Source: Pedobacter polysacchareus (GTDB taxonomy: Bacteria > Bacteroidota > Bacteroidia > Sphingobacteriales > Sphingobacteriaceae). From it: a DNA stretch of 64,000 nt. The position numbers and the translations under genes were made by a program. A model generated the notes under the pieces. The model worked only from the letters and a program-made list of their open reading frames with translations, was not told the origin of the DNA and did no database searches. Of this stretch, positions 43,963 through 54,405 are shown piece by piece. The DNA lies in assembly GCF_019802255.1 (NCBI RefSeq), contig NZ_JAHYSS010000003.1, positions 434,001 to 498,000 on the forward strand. The letters run 5' to 3'. Every line of letters begins with the position of its first letter. Within the stretch, counting starts at the first letter, position 1.

Positions 43963-44742
43963 CTAATAGTTTGCGGGACCAACTAGGATGAGTTGATTAT
44001 TGGCATCCGGATCTCTTAATACCGCACCGGTTCCTCCATAATTACCTGGGTAATGGATGCGGATATAATTTCTGACGATGGCTACGTACTGGTCATAAAT
44101 AGGTGGATGCTGACCTACAAAACGACTTCCTTCCGGAAATTCTGCAATCGTCTCTCCTTTCTCCTCATCATACAATGCATCGAGAATCAATTTATATTTC
44201 GTTTTGGTCCAGGTTCCAAAATTGCCTGAAAACCCTGCAAAAGGCGACCCGGCTAAAGTCCCCCAGGTATCTGGCTGCTGGAGATAACCCAGTTTAACCG
44301 TTATACTTTGCTGACTGGTAATACCTGAACCTGGAAAAGCAGCATTTTTATTGATCGACAGCTTAAACTTTACGCTGTTCAGTTCTAAATCTGGTGTACG
44401 GTAAAAGACTACCGGAATTGTGCCTTTGAAAGCATTCGCGGGGATGATCACTTGATCAGCAAATTTGAAATGTTTGCCTTCCACCGCATTGAACTCATCT
44501 GAGGTTATCTTTTCCAGGGAAACTACTCTGTCTACCGGAGCAGCATTTCCAAAAACATTTAGGGGAATCTGAATGGTATCTACCAGTTTACGGGGATATT
44601 TGGCAAACGTATAATAGAAGCTGCCATTAGTTGCGGCGAAATAAAGCCCATCTTCTTCCACAAAAACAGCAGGATCTTTCTCACAGCCTGAAAAAAAGAG
44701 CAGCACAAATGATAATAATAAATAAGATTTTAAGGATTGCAT
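43963..44742 (-). CDS. DUF4843 lipoprotein
   Basis: A 259-residue lipoprotein (FFSGC, Cys20) of the DUF4843 family, with the early segment EEDGLYFAATNGSFYYTFAKYPRKLVDTIQIPLNVFGNAAPVDR. This family is found almost only in SusCD loci, between SusD and a PKD-like protein, as here (26 bases after the SusD stop). Function is unknown; an Ig-like fold of about 170 residues and a surface role are assumed from the company it keeps. Confidence 0.9.
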   Translation of the reverse strand: MQSLKSYLLLSFVLLFFSGCEKDPAVFVEEDGLYFAATNGSFYYTFAKYPRKLVDTIQIPLNVFGNAAPVDRVVSLEKITSDEFNAVEGKHFKFADQVIIPANAFKGTIPVVFYRTPDLELNSVKFKLSINKNAAFPGSGITSQQSITVKLGYLQQPDTWGTLAGSPFAGFSGNFGTWTKTKYKLILDALYDEEKGETIAEFPEGSRFVGQHPPIYDQYVAIVRNYIRIHYPGNYGGTGAVLRDPDANNQLILVGPANY

Positions 44743-44768
44743 ATCTTGTTTGATTTAGTGGTCAGCGA

Positions 44769-46256
44769 TTAATGATTGTACTCCTGTTCTTTGTCCGGGA
44801 TAGGAAAAACATAGGCACCTGGCGGCACAATAGCGATTCCAGTGACTGCAGAAAGGTTTTTATTCAATCGTTTATAATAGAAGAAAGTCTGTCCTTCCTG
44901 GATAAATTCCTTTTGATATTCCTTCATGATTTCATTGGAAAGCGTTTCCGCATCGGTAATGCTGGCGGTTGTCAAAGCTTTTAGGCCCCTGCTAATTCTC
45001 ACCTGATTTAAGTAAGCTAAACCTGTAGGTAAGTCTGCAGCAGATTCAGCCGCGATGTAGTACAGTTCAGAAACCCTGATCAGGGGCATGATATTTTGCA
45101 TTACATAGGGTAAATTAACATCCTGAAAGATTTTAGAAGGCACATTCAAGCCGGCAGCATTGGCATCAAACCAGGATTTATACCTAAAGTCTTCTACACT
45201 TCCGGTTGTTCCCAGGTAGAGTGAGGTTTTACCTGCTGCAGAAAGTTGCAAAGAACCGCTCTGTAAATCGAACGTACTCACATTTATCTTGGCCAAACTG
45301 GTACTGTATAGGGAGAACACCAGTTCCTGAGAGAACATACGGTCTCTGATTGCGTTTCCAACCCCCGCTACATCTTTATCGATTAAAGGAAATTTGCCAC
45401 TTCCGATAACTGCCATTGCATTTGTTCTTGCATTTGGGATGTCCCCCTTATACTGATACACGCGGGCCAGTAAGGCCTGCGTGGCCCAAAAGTTCATGTG
45501 GTTCTGTGTATAGGAAGAAAACAAATCATAGGACCCCTTTTTTAAGGCGGTCGTATCCGTTTGAGCCAACAAAGATTTTGCCTGCTGAAGGTCTGCGATA
45601 CAGGAATCCAATGCGGTATTCAAGGTCACAAATGACTTGGACTGAATATTGAATTCAGTGACATAAGGAATCGCTTTTTCTGTTGCTCCTGTTAGGGGCG
45701 GCTGACCGTACAAACGCGCCAGATCAAAATGAAACAATGCCCTCAGTGCTAATGCTTCTCCTTTTACCCGGGAAAAATTATCCCTGGTAAACAATGATTT
45801 TTTTTTATCGATATGCAGCAACAAATTATTGATATTGGCGATATTGTTATACATTCCTCCCCAGATCCCGGCAATTTCTGCTTTCACTCCGGCATCGGTA
45901 TAACTATAGCGGGAAGTATTGGCATAAAGACTACTGGCTAAAGTTGAATTTTGGGCATTGGTATAGTTGTTTGCCATGACCGACAACATTCCGAGGCTCA
46001 GGTTATTGGTATATAAACCTTGTGTCCCCCCATTATTAGGTTTATCCATGCCCAGATATACTCCGGTAAGTGCATCAATAAATCCCTGTTCATCATTAAA
46101 CAACACATCCTGAGGGAATTTATCCCTTGGAGGTAAATCCAGAAACTTTGCGCATCCGCTCATGCCCAATAAGCTGAGCAGCAACAAAGCAACACCACTG
46201 TAATTCAGCAATGTATTCCGACGGTCTTTTTGTGGAGTAATCATATGGTTGGACAT
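44769..46256 (-). CDS. SusD/RagB-like lipoprotein (second pair)
   Basis: A 495-residue SusD-family protein with lipobox MSGC (Cys about 35; Met5 is an alternative start) and the SusD helical pattern, including RALFHFDLARLYGQPPLTGATE (about residues 165-186) and, near the end, KEYQKEFIQEGQTFFYYKRLNKN, the conserved C-terminal motif. It partners the SusC ending 5 bases upstream. It resembles the SusD at 49470 more than the SusD of the phosphatase locus. Confidence 0.94.
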   Translation of the reverse strand: MSNHMITPQKDRRNTLLNYSGVALLLLSLLGMSGCAKFLDLPPRDKFPQDVLFNDEQGFIDALTGVYLGMDKPNNGGTQGLYTNNLSLGMLSVMANNYTNAQNSTLASSLYANTSRYSYTDAGVKAEIAGIWGGMYNNIANINNLLLHIDKKKSLFTRDNFSRVKGEALALRALFHFDLARLYGQPPLTGATEKAIPYVTEFNIQSKSFVTLNTALDSCIADLQQAKSLLAQTDTTALKKGSYDLFSSYTQNHMNFWATQALLARVYQYKGDIPNARTNAMAVIGSGKFPLIDKDVAGVGNAIRDRMFSQELVFSLYSTSLAKINVSTFDLQSGSLQLSAAGKTSLYLGTTGSVEDFRYKSWFDANAAGLNVPSKIFQDVNLPYVMQNIMPLIRVSELYYIAAESAADLPTGLAYLNQVRISRGLKALTTASITDAETLSNEIMKEYQKEFIQEGQTFFYYKRLNKNLSAVTGIAIVPPGAYVFPIPDKEQEYNH

Positions 46257-46261
46257 AATAT

Positions 46262-49200
46262 TTAGAAATTAGTAGAAAGGCCAAAACTGAAACTTCTGGA
46301 GAAGGGATAGCCTGTTCCCCGCTCTGTTTTTATGGTGGCAAAACGGGCTAAATTGTTTTGGGTGATCATTAATCGTGGTGCAGAAAGTCGCGATGCTTTT
46401 ACCCAGCTTAAAGTTGCCGGGAAATTATAGCCTACAGTGATGCTGGAGATTTCCAGGTAATTATTTTTCTGAACAAAACGGGAAGTCGCATTGGTGACCT
46501 GAAGTCCGGCATTTGGACCAGAAATCAGTGATTTAAAAGAGGCATGATCACCGGGTTGTTTCCAGCGTTCTGTCAATACCCTTGCATCGGCATTACCAAA
46601 TAAAAGATCAACGTTTTCAACCTTGTCAATCAACGTCTGATTGTACATATAGCCTCCCGTTTGGAAGAGCAGGTTGAAGTTCAGCACGAAATTTTTATAG
46701 GTAAAGTTGGAAGACATGCCCCCTTTAAATTTGCTGGTTGCATCACCGATAGGTCTTTTATCTAAGGCATCCCAGACAAAAGTTCTGCTGCCATCTAATT
46801 TCACAAATACCTCTTTACCTGTTGCCGGATCAATCCCCAGTGAAGGAACCGCCCAGATCCTGGTCATGGATTCACCGACTACAAAGCGTGGCAATGGTGA
46901 TTTCTGAGAAATCTTAGGATCATTTGTGATGTTATTGGCTTTATTGATGGCATCAATAGCCGGCGACAATCTGGTAATGACATTGGTATAATGTCCGGTA
47001 TTGAACCCTACGGTCCAGAATATATTTCTTTTCACATTCTTGATCAGCGGTGCGGAAATTGACACCTCATAACCTTGATTTTTTGTCCCCCCAAGGTTGT
47101 CCTGATAATTCACAAATCCTGTGGAAGGTGCCACCTCTAGAGGCAAAATCAAATTGTCTGTTGTTTCCTGGTATAACTCTACGGAAGCATTTAATTTACC
47201 ATTCAACAATCCTAATGATAAGCCTAGGTTTTTCTTCAGGGTTTGCTGCCATTTCAAATCAGGATTGGCATAATTGTTCAATAAACTACCCAATTGCAAT
47301 CGGTAATTATTGGTAAAGCTATACTGATACACCTGCTGAGACATGTAAGGGGAAAAGTTTTGGTTCCCTGTGATCCCGATACTTGCTCGTAATTTTGCAG
47401 ACTGAATGATGTCATTCTGTTTAAAGAAGGACTCCTTTCCGATATTCCAGGCCAGACCACCACCATAAAATGGCGCTAGTTTATTATTGGTACCAAACTG
47501 AGAAGAACCACTTTGATTGATCGTAAATTCGGCAGTATACCGATCTGCATAATTATAGCTTAAACTCAGGTAGTTGGAAAGACTTTTGGTAAGATTCTTA
47601 ATGGAAGTTGGCTTCAGGTTGGATAAACCATAGCCATTGGCCATTCCTAATTCGTCCAGGTAATCATTTGGGATACCGGCCACTCCTACCTGTGTGCTTA
47701 TACTGGTTGTTTTCTGTAATGCGCCGCCCAGGGAAGCAAATATGGTATGTTTACCTAATGTTTTATGATAATTCGCATTGATCTTACCATCGATAGCATC
47801 ATTTGTCCCCCTCAATTGAGTATAGGTACCTAACTCTGGAAATGTAGCAAGGCTACCCGAAAATATAGTATGGTCTGCAGGGTAAAAGGTTTCTGACTCC
47901 GGCAGGTTCCTGGTCCAGCCTAAACTACCCCTGATTTGAAAATCATCGGTCACTGTCCATTCCACATTGGTGTTGTTGGTGATGTTCAGATTGGCAGAAT
48001 AACTCCTGGAGTTCAGTGTAGAATTGTACATTGGATTGGTCATAATTCCACCTGGTGCTGAACCATCAAAACCTAAATCTATAGCGGTTGGTTCCAGGAT
48101 CTTGATCAGGTTTCCAGCTTCATCTCTATTTCTGAAATAAGGAAATTGCGTGGTATAATCTCTAAAACTTCCCCAAGGAGTGTTATTTCCTTTGGAATAG
48201 CCAAGGGAAATCCTATTGTCAAATTTGATTTTCTTAACTGAATAAGAAAGGTTATAATTTAAGGAATAGCGCTTACGGGTGGATGCTTTCATCACCCCTT
48301 CAGATTTATTGTAGTTCAGACTCAGGCCATAGCGCAGGGACCCTGCACCTCCTGATAGCGACAAACTGTGATTTGTACCTACACCTATCTGTATAGGCTG
48401 GGCGAGCCAATCGGTATTGACACCACTTTTCACGTTATTTAAGCGGTAATTGTACCACTGTTTCTTTGCGAGGTCATTAAAATGATTTTCATCGGAATAG
48501 ATCCCTGCAAGGCGCTGCGCTTCCAGGACACCTGCTGCATCCAGTAAATTATAGGAGGACAAATCCGGTAATTCAATATTGAAATTCACGGAATAGGTGG
48601 CTCTGATTTTCCCTGAAACCGGTTGTTTGGTTTCTACCACAATGACCCCATTTGCAGCTTTTGAACCATACACAACCGTTGCAGCGGCATCTTTTAATAC
48701 GGTAATGCTGGCAATTAAATTAATATCCATGTCGTAGATGGTTTGCATGGTGGTTTGAAAGCCGTCTAAAATGATCAGGGGTTCATTTGGATTAGACAAA
48801 TAACTGGACATCATATCTCCGTTAGATACCGGTGTGGAACCTGATGCACCAGTTACCGGCAAATTATTTTGTCCACGGATCTGGATGATGGGCAGTTGAT
48901 TGGGATCACTCCCCAGGATGTTGTTTTCAGTCAGCCTAACCGATGGATCAATAACTGCCAGCGCCTGTATTACATTACGGGGGTTCACCATTTTCAATTC
49001 CTCACCAGTATAAGCCTTGGCAGCTCCGGTAAAGTTTCCAGTTGGTCTTTTATACAGACCGTTATTTATCGTGACCTCGGCCAAATTAGTGATCACAGGT
49101 TTCAGGTTTACAGTGACTGTTTTTTGTCCGGGTTTTAAGAGCACATATTCTGCCTTGAGACCCACATATGAAATTCTCAGGGTAGATTTCGCTGGAACGT

Positions 49201-49423
49201 TTTTCAGTTCGAATGTCCCCTCCTTTGTCGTCTGTGTGGTGTTATTTGTCCCCATCAGCTGCACAATTGCGCCTGGGACTGGCTTTCCGGTTTCGTCATT
49301 TACCGTACCACGTACCGCCACATTTTGTGCAAAAATGGCTGTCGACAGCAGGTTTAGCAACAGCAGCAAGAACAGATTTTTAGCGCTGTAGCTGTTATTT
49401 AATATTTTAGAATTGCGAATCAT
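46262..49423 (-). CDS. SusC/RagA TonB-linked outer-membrane transporter (second pair)
   Basis: A 1053-residue protein with a signal peptide (about 1-33), a carboxypeptidase-regulatory-like beta domain (about 35-115, VRGTVNDETGKPVPGAIVQLMGTNN), a plug (about 125-270, with ITVLKDAAATVVYGSKAANGVIVVETK) and a beta barrel ending FSFGLSTNF. No STN domain is seen, so it is not wired to a FecR anti-sigma factor. With the neighbouring SusD it should import an oligomeric substrate too large for porins; a peptide is the likely class, given the proteases downstream. Confidence 0.94.
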   Translation of the reverse strand: MIRNSKILNNSYSAKNLFLLLLLNLLSTAIFAQNVAVRGTVNDETGKPVPGAIVQLMGTNNTTQTTKEGTFELKNVPAKSTLRISYVGLKAEYVLLKPGQKTVTVNLKPVITNLAEVTINNGLYKRPTGNFTGAAKAYTGEELKMVNPRNVIQALAVIDPSVRLTENNILGSDPNQLPIIQIRGQNNLPVTGASGSTPVSNGDMMSSYLSNPNEPLIILDGFQTTMQTIYDMDINLIASITVLKDAAATVVYGSKAANGVIVVETKQPVSGKIRATYSVNFNIELPDLSSYNLLDAAGVLEAQRLAGIYSDENHFNDLAKKQWYNYRLNNVKSGVNTDWLAQPIQIGVGTNHSLSLSGGAGSLRYGLSLNYNKSEGVMKASTRKRYSLNYNLSYSVKKIKFDNRISLGYSKGNNTPWGSFRDYTTQFPYFRNRDEAGNLIKILEPTAIDLGFDGSAPGGIMTNPMYNSTLNSRSYSANLNITNNTNVEWTVTDDFQIRGSLGWTRNLPESETFYPADHTIFSGSLATFPELGTYTQLRGTNDAIDGKINANYHKTLGKHTIFASLGGALQKTTSISTQVGVAGIPNDYLDELGMANGYGLSNLKPTSIKNLTKSLSNYLSLSYNYADRYTAEFTINQSGSSQFGTNNKLAPFYGGGLAWNIGKESFFKQNDIIQSAKLRASIGITGNQNFSPYMSQQVYQYSFTNNYRLQLGSLLNNYANPDLKWQQTLKKNLGLSLGLLNGKLNASVELYQETTDNLILPLEVAPSTGFVNYQDNLGGTKNQGYEVSISAPLIKNVKRNIFWTVGFNTGHYTNVITRLSPAIDAINKANNITNDPKISQKSPLPRFVVGESMTRIWAVPSLGIDPATGKEVFVKLDGSRTFVWDALDKRPIGDATSKFKGGMSSNFTYKNFVLNFNLLFQTGGYMYNQTLIDKVENVDLLFGNADARVLTERWKQPGDHASFKSLISGPNAGLQVTNATSRFVQKNNYLEISSITVGYNFPATLSWVKASRLSAPRLMITQNNLARFATIKTERGTGYPFSRSFSFGLSTNF

Positions 49424-49469
49424 ATGGATCGTTTGTCAGGTTATTTTTGAAATCTTAGGCTTAGAAAAA

Positions 49470-50840
49470 TTACTCAGGCTTCACAAAAACATAAGTAGCA
49501 TTGGCATCTACCGGAACAGTGGTAAATGGCAAGGATCGGAATGGCATATTCTTCCTTTTGAAAAAGAAAAACAGTTGTCCTTCAGCGATAAACTCTTTTT
49601 GGTATTCTTTCCTGATCTCTACGTTTAAACTGTCGAAGTTCAATGCAGTTAAGGTGTATTTCGGTAAGTTCCTATGGATTCTTACCGAATCCAGCAAGGC
49701 GGTAGCGGTTACTGCATCTGTAGCGTTTACGGCACATTCAGCAGCGATATAATACATTTCTGTTAAACGCATCATGGGAAATGAGGTTTTCGAGCCCAGC
49801 GCTGAAAACTTCCTTGGCATGAAAGGGAAGCCTGTTCCTAATGAGGTTAAAGGATCCACAAATGACTTTCTCCAATCTGCAATTACGCCACTCCCTGTTG
49901 CATATAGTTCCGTCTGCCCTGCAGCAGAAAGGCCAAATTTTAATTGTCCACCCAATACGGCTTTATGAAAAGTTTGTGCCTGAGAAATGTAGAGACTAAA
50001 CAGCTGTTCAGTAGGAAAAAACAGATCTGTACTATTTTTAGCAAATGCGATCTTATTGCTCTTGATGATCGTATTGGAATATGCGGCTGCATTTTTATAA
50101 TCCCCTTTATACAAGTATAATCGGGCCATCAATCCTTTCACCACCAGATTGTTGATTCGATAATTGGTTAAATCCTTAGGATCCAGCAAAGTCTCGGCAG
50201 CATTTAAGTCCTCCAGGCATTGATCCAATCCTGCCCCTACTGTCCCTGCTGCTATATTTGTGGAGCTGATACTGGTGACATAAGGAATCCCAACTGCAGA
50301 AAGCGTTCCGGCAGCCGGGGCTGCAGCAAATAAGCGCAGTAAATCAAAATGTAAATACGCTCTCAAAGCCAATGCTTCTCCTTTAATTTTCTGGTAATTA
50401 TTTCCGGTAAACAGACTTTTCTTACTTTCCAAATTGACCAGCAGGTTATTCAGGTTGGCAATCGACTGGTACATATTTATCCAGACCTTAGTCGCATAAG
50501 CTTTTAAAGATGGATCCTGAAGATTATAGCGGGCACTTTGATAAAACAAATCACCGATATTTTCATTGAGGTTTGCGTCATAACTTCTGCCCAGTACGGA
50601 CAATACGCCTATCGTCAAATCCCGTCCGTAAAGGGATTCTGCTCCCATTTGCAGATACACTCCATTTAATGCTTCCTGAAATCCTTTTTCTGTAGAAAAA
50701 ATAACAGATTCATCCACCTGCAATGGCTCTGGTGTATTGCTGATCCATTTTTTACAGGACGCAGTGCTGAGCAGGATACATACCCCTGCCATGGCTATTA
50801 TTTTGGTTCTTAAATTTTGCATGAAACTGATGTTGAACAT
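49470..50840 (-). CDS. SusD/RagB-like lipoprotein (first pair)
   Basis: A 456-residue SusD-family protein with lipobox TASC (Cys about 29; an in-frame Met7 could be the start) and the diagnostic RAYLHFDLLRLFAAAPAAGTL plus a C-terminal KEYQKEFIAEGQLFFFFKRKNMPF. Directly adjacent (0 bases) to the upstream SusC stop. It is a paralogue of the second-pair SusD, with the same overall plan and the same C-terminal motif, so the two pairs probably arose by duplication of one locus followed by divergence. Confidence 0.93.
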   Translation of the reverse strand: MFNISFMQNLRTKIIAMAGVCILLSTASCKKWISNTPEPLQVDESVIFSTEKGFQEALNGVYLQMGAESLYGRDLTIGVLSVLGRSYDANLNENIGDLFYQSARYNLQDPSLKAYATKVWINMYQSIANLNNLLVNLESKKSLFTGNNYQKIKGEALALRAYLHFDLLRLFAAAPAAGTLSAVGIPYVTSISSTNIAAGTVGAGLDQCLEDLNAAETLLDPKDLTNYRINNLVVKGLMARLYLYKGDYKNAAAYSNTIIKSNKIAFAKNSTDLFFPTEQLFSLYISQAQTFHKAVLGGQLKFGLSAAGQTELYATGSGVIADWRKSFVDPLTSLGTGFPFMPRKFSALGSKTSFPMMRLTEMYYIAAECAVNATDAVTATALLDSVRIHRNLPKYTLTALNFDSLNVEIRKEYQKEFIAEGQLFFFFKRKNMPFRSLPFTTVPVDANATYVFVKPE

Positions 50841-53800
50841 TTAAAAATTCGCATTTAAAGAGAAAGTATAGTTGCGCTGGAAGGGGTAGTAAATCCCGCG
50901 TTCCATTTCTGCACCGCCCAATTCAAAAGCATTGTTTACTATACATCTAAGGCCAATGTTTTTAGCTTTGATTCTATTTGCCAGCGTTTTAGGCAAGGCG
51001 TAACCCAACATGATGGAGCCACACTGAAGGCGGTCGTCCTTTTGTACCATTCTGGTACTTGCATGGGTTGGCCGCTTCATTTCCAACCGGTCTGCCAGCG
51101 TTTGGCTGTATACTTTTGCGCCCAATTGGTAATTAAAATAGAGGCCTGCTGAAAACTGTTTGAAGGTGGCATCGGTACCAAATGAACCTGTTAATTCAGG
51201 CAGCAGATCCCCTGCCAGGATTTTATCATTTGCATCCCAGATGGTGGTACTTGATCCATCCTTTTTCTGGAATACCTCCTGCCCGGTTTGCGGGTCGATG
51301 CCTAATGATTTTACGACCCAGATGGCCGTTGGAGAATAACCGATCAGGTATTGAGCCTGAGGCTGGGTTTGATCAGCAATGGTATTGTTATTCTTGTTCA
51401 GCAGCAATAAATGAGGAGCAACTTTGGTTACCTTATCCTTGTTCCACATTCCATTTAAGCGGAAGTTCCAGTTCAGGTTGTTTGCGGTCGATTTATAAAT
51501 CCTGGCGACTGCGTTAAACTCCAGCCCTTTGTTGGCGATGCTGCCGGAATTCTGATAGTAAGTATAGTTTACAAAACCAGTAGAAAGCGCAGAAACATCA
51601 GGGAGAATCAGTTTGCTTGTTTTTTGCTGGTAGATATCTACGCTCAGCGCAAGCCTGTTGTCAAACATCGCGAGGTCTAAACCGATATTCTGTTTAAGCG
51701 TTTGTGGAGATTGCAAATTATCATTTGCATAACCTGTTAAATAATTGCCCAGACCACGACCAATGATGCCTGAACCACTACCAGCAGGGATGTATTGCTG
51801 ATTGGTATAGTAATTATAGGTAGTTCTATTCAGGTAAGAAAGAAAATACTGATTGCCTGTCAGGCCAAGACTCGCTCTGATTTTAAGTCGGTTGATCCAG
51901 GTCAGCTGTTCCATAAAGCTTTCGCGCTGTACATTCCAGGAAAGACCGGCAGCCCAGAAGCGGGCATTGCTGTTTCCCCCAATTGCCGAATGCATGTCGT
52001 TGGCTCCGGATAGGTCTAACTGATATCGCTCAGCATAGCTATATACAAAGTTGGCAAAGCTGGAAGCATAGCGCGTTACAATTTTACCTGCATCAGGTTT
52101 CTTGTTTAAATAGCCAATTCCAAAAGCAATATCTGCTAATCGGTCCACATTAAAGCCCTGTACAATTAGTCCGGTAGATTCGCTCGAGGTTTGGATTAGG
52201 TTTTGACCTGCGGTTGCAAATACTTCATGCTGTCCAAACTTATTATGGTATTGTAAGCGCAGTCCACCTTCTACATTTAAAAATGCATTGGAGGTATAAT
52301 CATAGGAGCCCCTGGTAAAGAGGTTGTCTACCGCTACTTCCGCAAAAGCAGTATGATTGGGCGGTAAAAAGTGATTCAGTTCATCTAATTGTTTATTGAT
52401 ACCAATCACTCCATTCAACTGTAATTTTTCGTTGAACACAAAACTCATATTGGTGACATTACTAATCCTGGAATAGTTTGCGGCATCTGTGGTCGCAAGC
52501 GTAGTATTGTATGCCGGATTCATATAACTCGTATCCAGCTTTCCGATGGCCACCTGCTCTAAAACCTTTTGCATTTTCCCAGTAACCGGATCATATGGAC
52601 TCCAATATGGGCTCAGCTTCGCATAGTTAGCTAGAGTTCCATAGGCTGAATTTGCATCCGACGCAGAGAGGTAAGAAAATTGATTATTAAAAGAGAATGA
52701 TTTGAAACGGCCTCCAAAGTAAGCGCCCAATTCAGTAGTCTTTCTAAAGGAACCTTTCATGCTCCCCTGTTTATCATTATAAGCAGCACTTACACTGTAT
52801 ACCATATCATCATTTCCACCACTAAGGTTCAGGGAATGTTTCATTCCAATCCCCTCTCGTAATGGAATTTCCAACCAATTGGTATTTATCCCTTTATTAT
52901 AGGCCTGATCATAGCGTTTCTCATACAGTGGCTGTAGGTCGCCGGCATAAAAACCTGCCCTATTTTCCAGTTCAAGTCTCTCTTTAGCATTTAGGAGCTT
53001 GTAAGAAGAGAGATCTGCTGAGGCAATTTGCAGCTCCGAAACGATGCCTACATTTAAAAGTCCTCTTTGAGGCTTTAGGGTTTGAATTACAATCACACCG
53101 TTTCCTCCACGCATCCCATAACTTGCAGTGGCCACCGCATCTTTTAGCACAGTTACACTGTGGATTCTGTTGATGTCATAATCCAAGGCAGTTTGCAGGC
53201 TCACCTGATTACCGTCCATGATCACTACCGGGCTACCCGATGAAAGTATATTTGCGGCGATGTAATCCCCTGAAGATGGCGCTAGCTGTACGCCAGCCTT
53301 AGCCGTTCCATTGTTGACAATAGCAGCCGCATATGGAAAGGTATTTGTGCCTCTTAACCTAATTTCAGGAATTGCATTTGGATCTCCGCCCTGCAGGTTA
53401 CTTCTGGAAACCACCAGTGAGGGCACATAATACTTCAAGGCGTCAAATACATTAATGACATTGACCCTGCGCAGCTCTTCTCCGCTAATGGTAACTGCAG
53501 CTCCTGAGAACAAGGCGTTCGGTCTGCTGTAAAAACCAGTGTTTACAATGGAACCATCTGCTGCTTCGGTACTTTTCTGCAGAAAAACAGACATCGTGCC
53601 CCTGCTCAGCTTTTTCACTAATCCATAATAGCCAGGTTTACTGAAAACGACGACTGAATCTTTATCAAGATTTTCAAAAACGGTAATCCCGCTATAGGTA
53701 TAGTTTGTCTGTAAACCGATCCGTACCCTCACGCTATCCACTAAAGTCAGGTTGTCCAGGTCCTTCACACTAATAACGACCTCTGGATTTTGCGGAGAGT

Positions 53801-53909
53801 TGTCCACAACTTTTTTCGCGATTTTTGGATCTTGCTGTTGAGCAAAACTTGTTTGAGGACTCAGGTAAATACTTACCAAAGTGAACAAGCCAAACACTTT
53901 TAGTTTCAT
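50841..53909 (-). CDS. SusC/RagA TonB-linked outer-membrane transporter (first pair)
   Basis: A 1022-residue protein, signal about residues 1-23. The N-terminal beta domain is diverged from the usual carboxypeptidase-regulatory type (residues about 40-115, with VKDLDNLTLVDSVRVRIGL). A plug (about 120-285) with HSVTVLKDAVATASYGMRGGNGVIVIQT and a long barrel follow, ending YTFSLNANF. It is the first gene of the minus-strand array. A TAnnTTTG box lies about 60 bases before the start codon, so the whole array may be transcribed from there. Confidence 0.93.
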   Translation of the reverse strand: MKLKVFGLFTLVSIYLSPQTSFAQQQDPKIAKKVVDNSPQNPEVVISVKDLDNLTLVDSVRVRIGLQTNYTYSGITVFENLDKDSVVVFSKPGYYGLVKKLSRGTMSVFLQKSTEAADGSIVNTGFYSRPNALFSGAAVTISGEELRRVNVINVFDALKYYVPSLVVSRSNLQGGDPNAIPEIRLRGTNTFPYAAAIVNNGTAKAGVQLAPSSGDYIAANILSSGSPVVIMDGNQVSLQTALDYDINRIHSVTVLKDAVATASYGMRGGNGVIVIQTLKPQRGLLNVGIVSELQIASADLSSYKLLNAKERLELENRAGFYAGDLQPLYEKRYDQAYNKGINTNWLEIPLREGIGMKHSLNLSGGNDDMVYSVSAAYNDKQGSMKGSFRKTTELGAYFGGRFKSFSFNNQFSYLSASDANSAYGTLANYAKLSPYWSPYDPVTGKMQKVLEQVAIGKLDTSYMNPAYNTTLATTDAANYSRISNVTNMSFVFNEKLQLNGVIGINKQLDELNHFLPPNHTAFAEVAVDNLFTRGSYDYTSNAFLNVEGGLRLQYHNKFGQHEVFATAGQNLIQTSSESTGLIVQGFNVDRLADIAFGIGYLNKKPDAGKIVTRYASSFANFVYSYAERYQLDLSGANDMHSAIGGNSNARFWAAGLSWNVQRESFMEQLTWINRLKIRASLGLTGNQYFLSYLNRTTYNYYTNQQYIPAGSGSGIIGRGLGNYLTGYANDNLQSPQTLKQNIGLDLAMFDNRLALSVDIYQQKTSKLILPDVSALSTGFVNYTYYQNSGSIANKGLEFNAVARIYKSTANNLNWNFRLNGMWNKDKVTKVAPHLLLLNKNNNTIADQTQPQAQYLIGYSPTAIWVVKSLGIDPQTGQEVFQKKDGSSTTIWDANDKILAGDLLPELTGSFGTDATFKQFSAGLYFNYQLGAKVYSQTLADRLEMKRPTHASTRMVQKDDRLQCGSIMLGYALPKTLANRIKAKNIGLRCIVNNAFELGGAEMERGIYYPFQRNYTFSLNANF

Positions 53910-53966
53910 TGAATAGTTGGTTGGTATAGGTTAGTTTGAATAGGTTTTAAAACACTATTGAAATAC

Positions 53967-53974
53967 CAAAAATA
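53967..53974 (-). promoter_or_regulatory. Candidate -7 box of the SusCD/metalloprotease array
   Basis: On the minus strand TATTTTTG matches the Bacteroidota -7 consensus TAnnTTTG, about 58 bases before the SusC start codon at 53909. No good TTTG-type -33 box is found at the expected distance, so this is a weak call. Confidence 0.4.
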
Positions 53975-54405
53975 TACTACCAGACAATAAAATGGAATGG
54001 AGAATCACGGGAAATGACTGGATTATACTTTGAAAACAGTGGATAAAGTACAGGCTATACCGGCAGTCTCAAATATGCTTTAAAGCAATAAATAGCACTG
54101 AATTTATTCAAAATCCAATTTATCTACAGAAATTATCAATATGATATATTCAGTACACTATGAGGCAACCGATTACACTTTATCATATAATTTTAAGCAC
54201 AAAACAGCAGGGACATCCTTTGACCTACAACAGAAACGAAGCCGCTATAAATGGGTCTCGTTTTTTTCTGGCCTTCCTTTTGTTTTCCCTACCGTCATTG
54301 CTATGTAATTCCTACTTTCAGCTTCCTAATTAGCCCTAAAAATTTCGTAAATTAATGTAAAAATCAGGCATGGGTATTTTCTACTTTATTTAAATACACA
54401 TCAAA
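53975..54405. other. Intergenic region between the SusCD array and DUF4136 gene
   Basis: About 430 bases without a convincing gene. It holds a 55-codon plus-strand frame (54141-54308, aromatic and basic, no known family) and, within it, AACGA/TCGTT flanking sequence followed by seven T (54261-54267), which resembles a weak plus-strand terminator. A short transcript ending there is possible but unproven. Confidence 0.4.

Noticed and set aside
46262..53909. FecR/sigma control of the second and first SusC proteins
   Set aside because: Neither SusC has an STN domain and no sigma/FecR genes are adjacent.
54141..54308. 55-codon plus-strand frame upstream of the DUF4136 gene
   Set aside because: It has no recognisable domain and a terminator-like T-run lies within it; kept only as a note in the intergenic entry.
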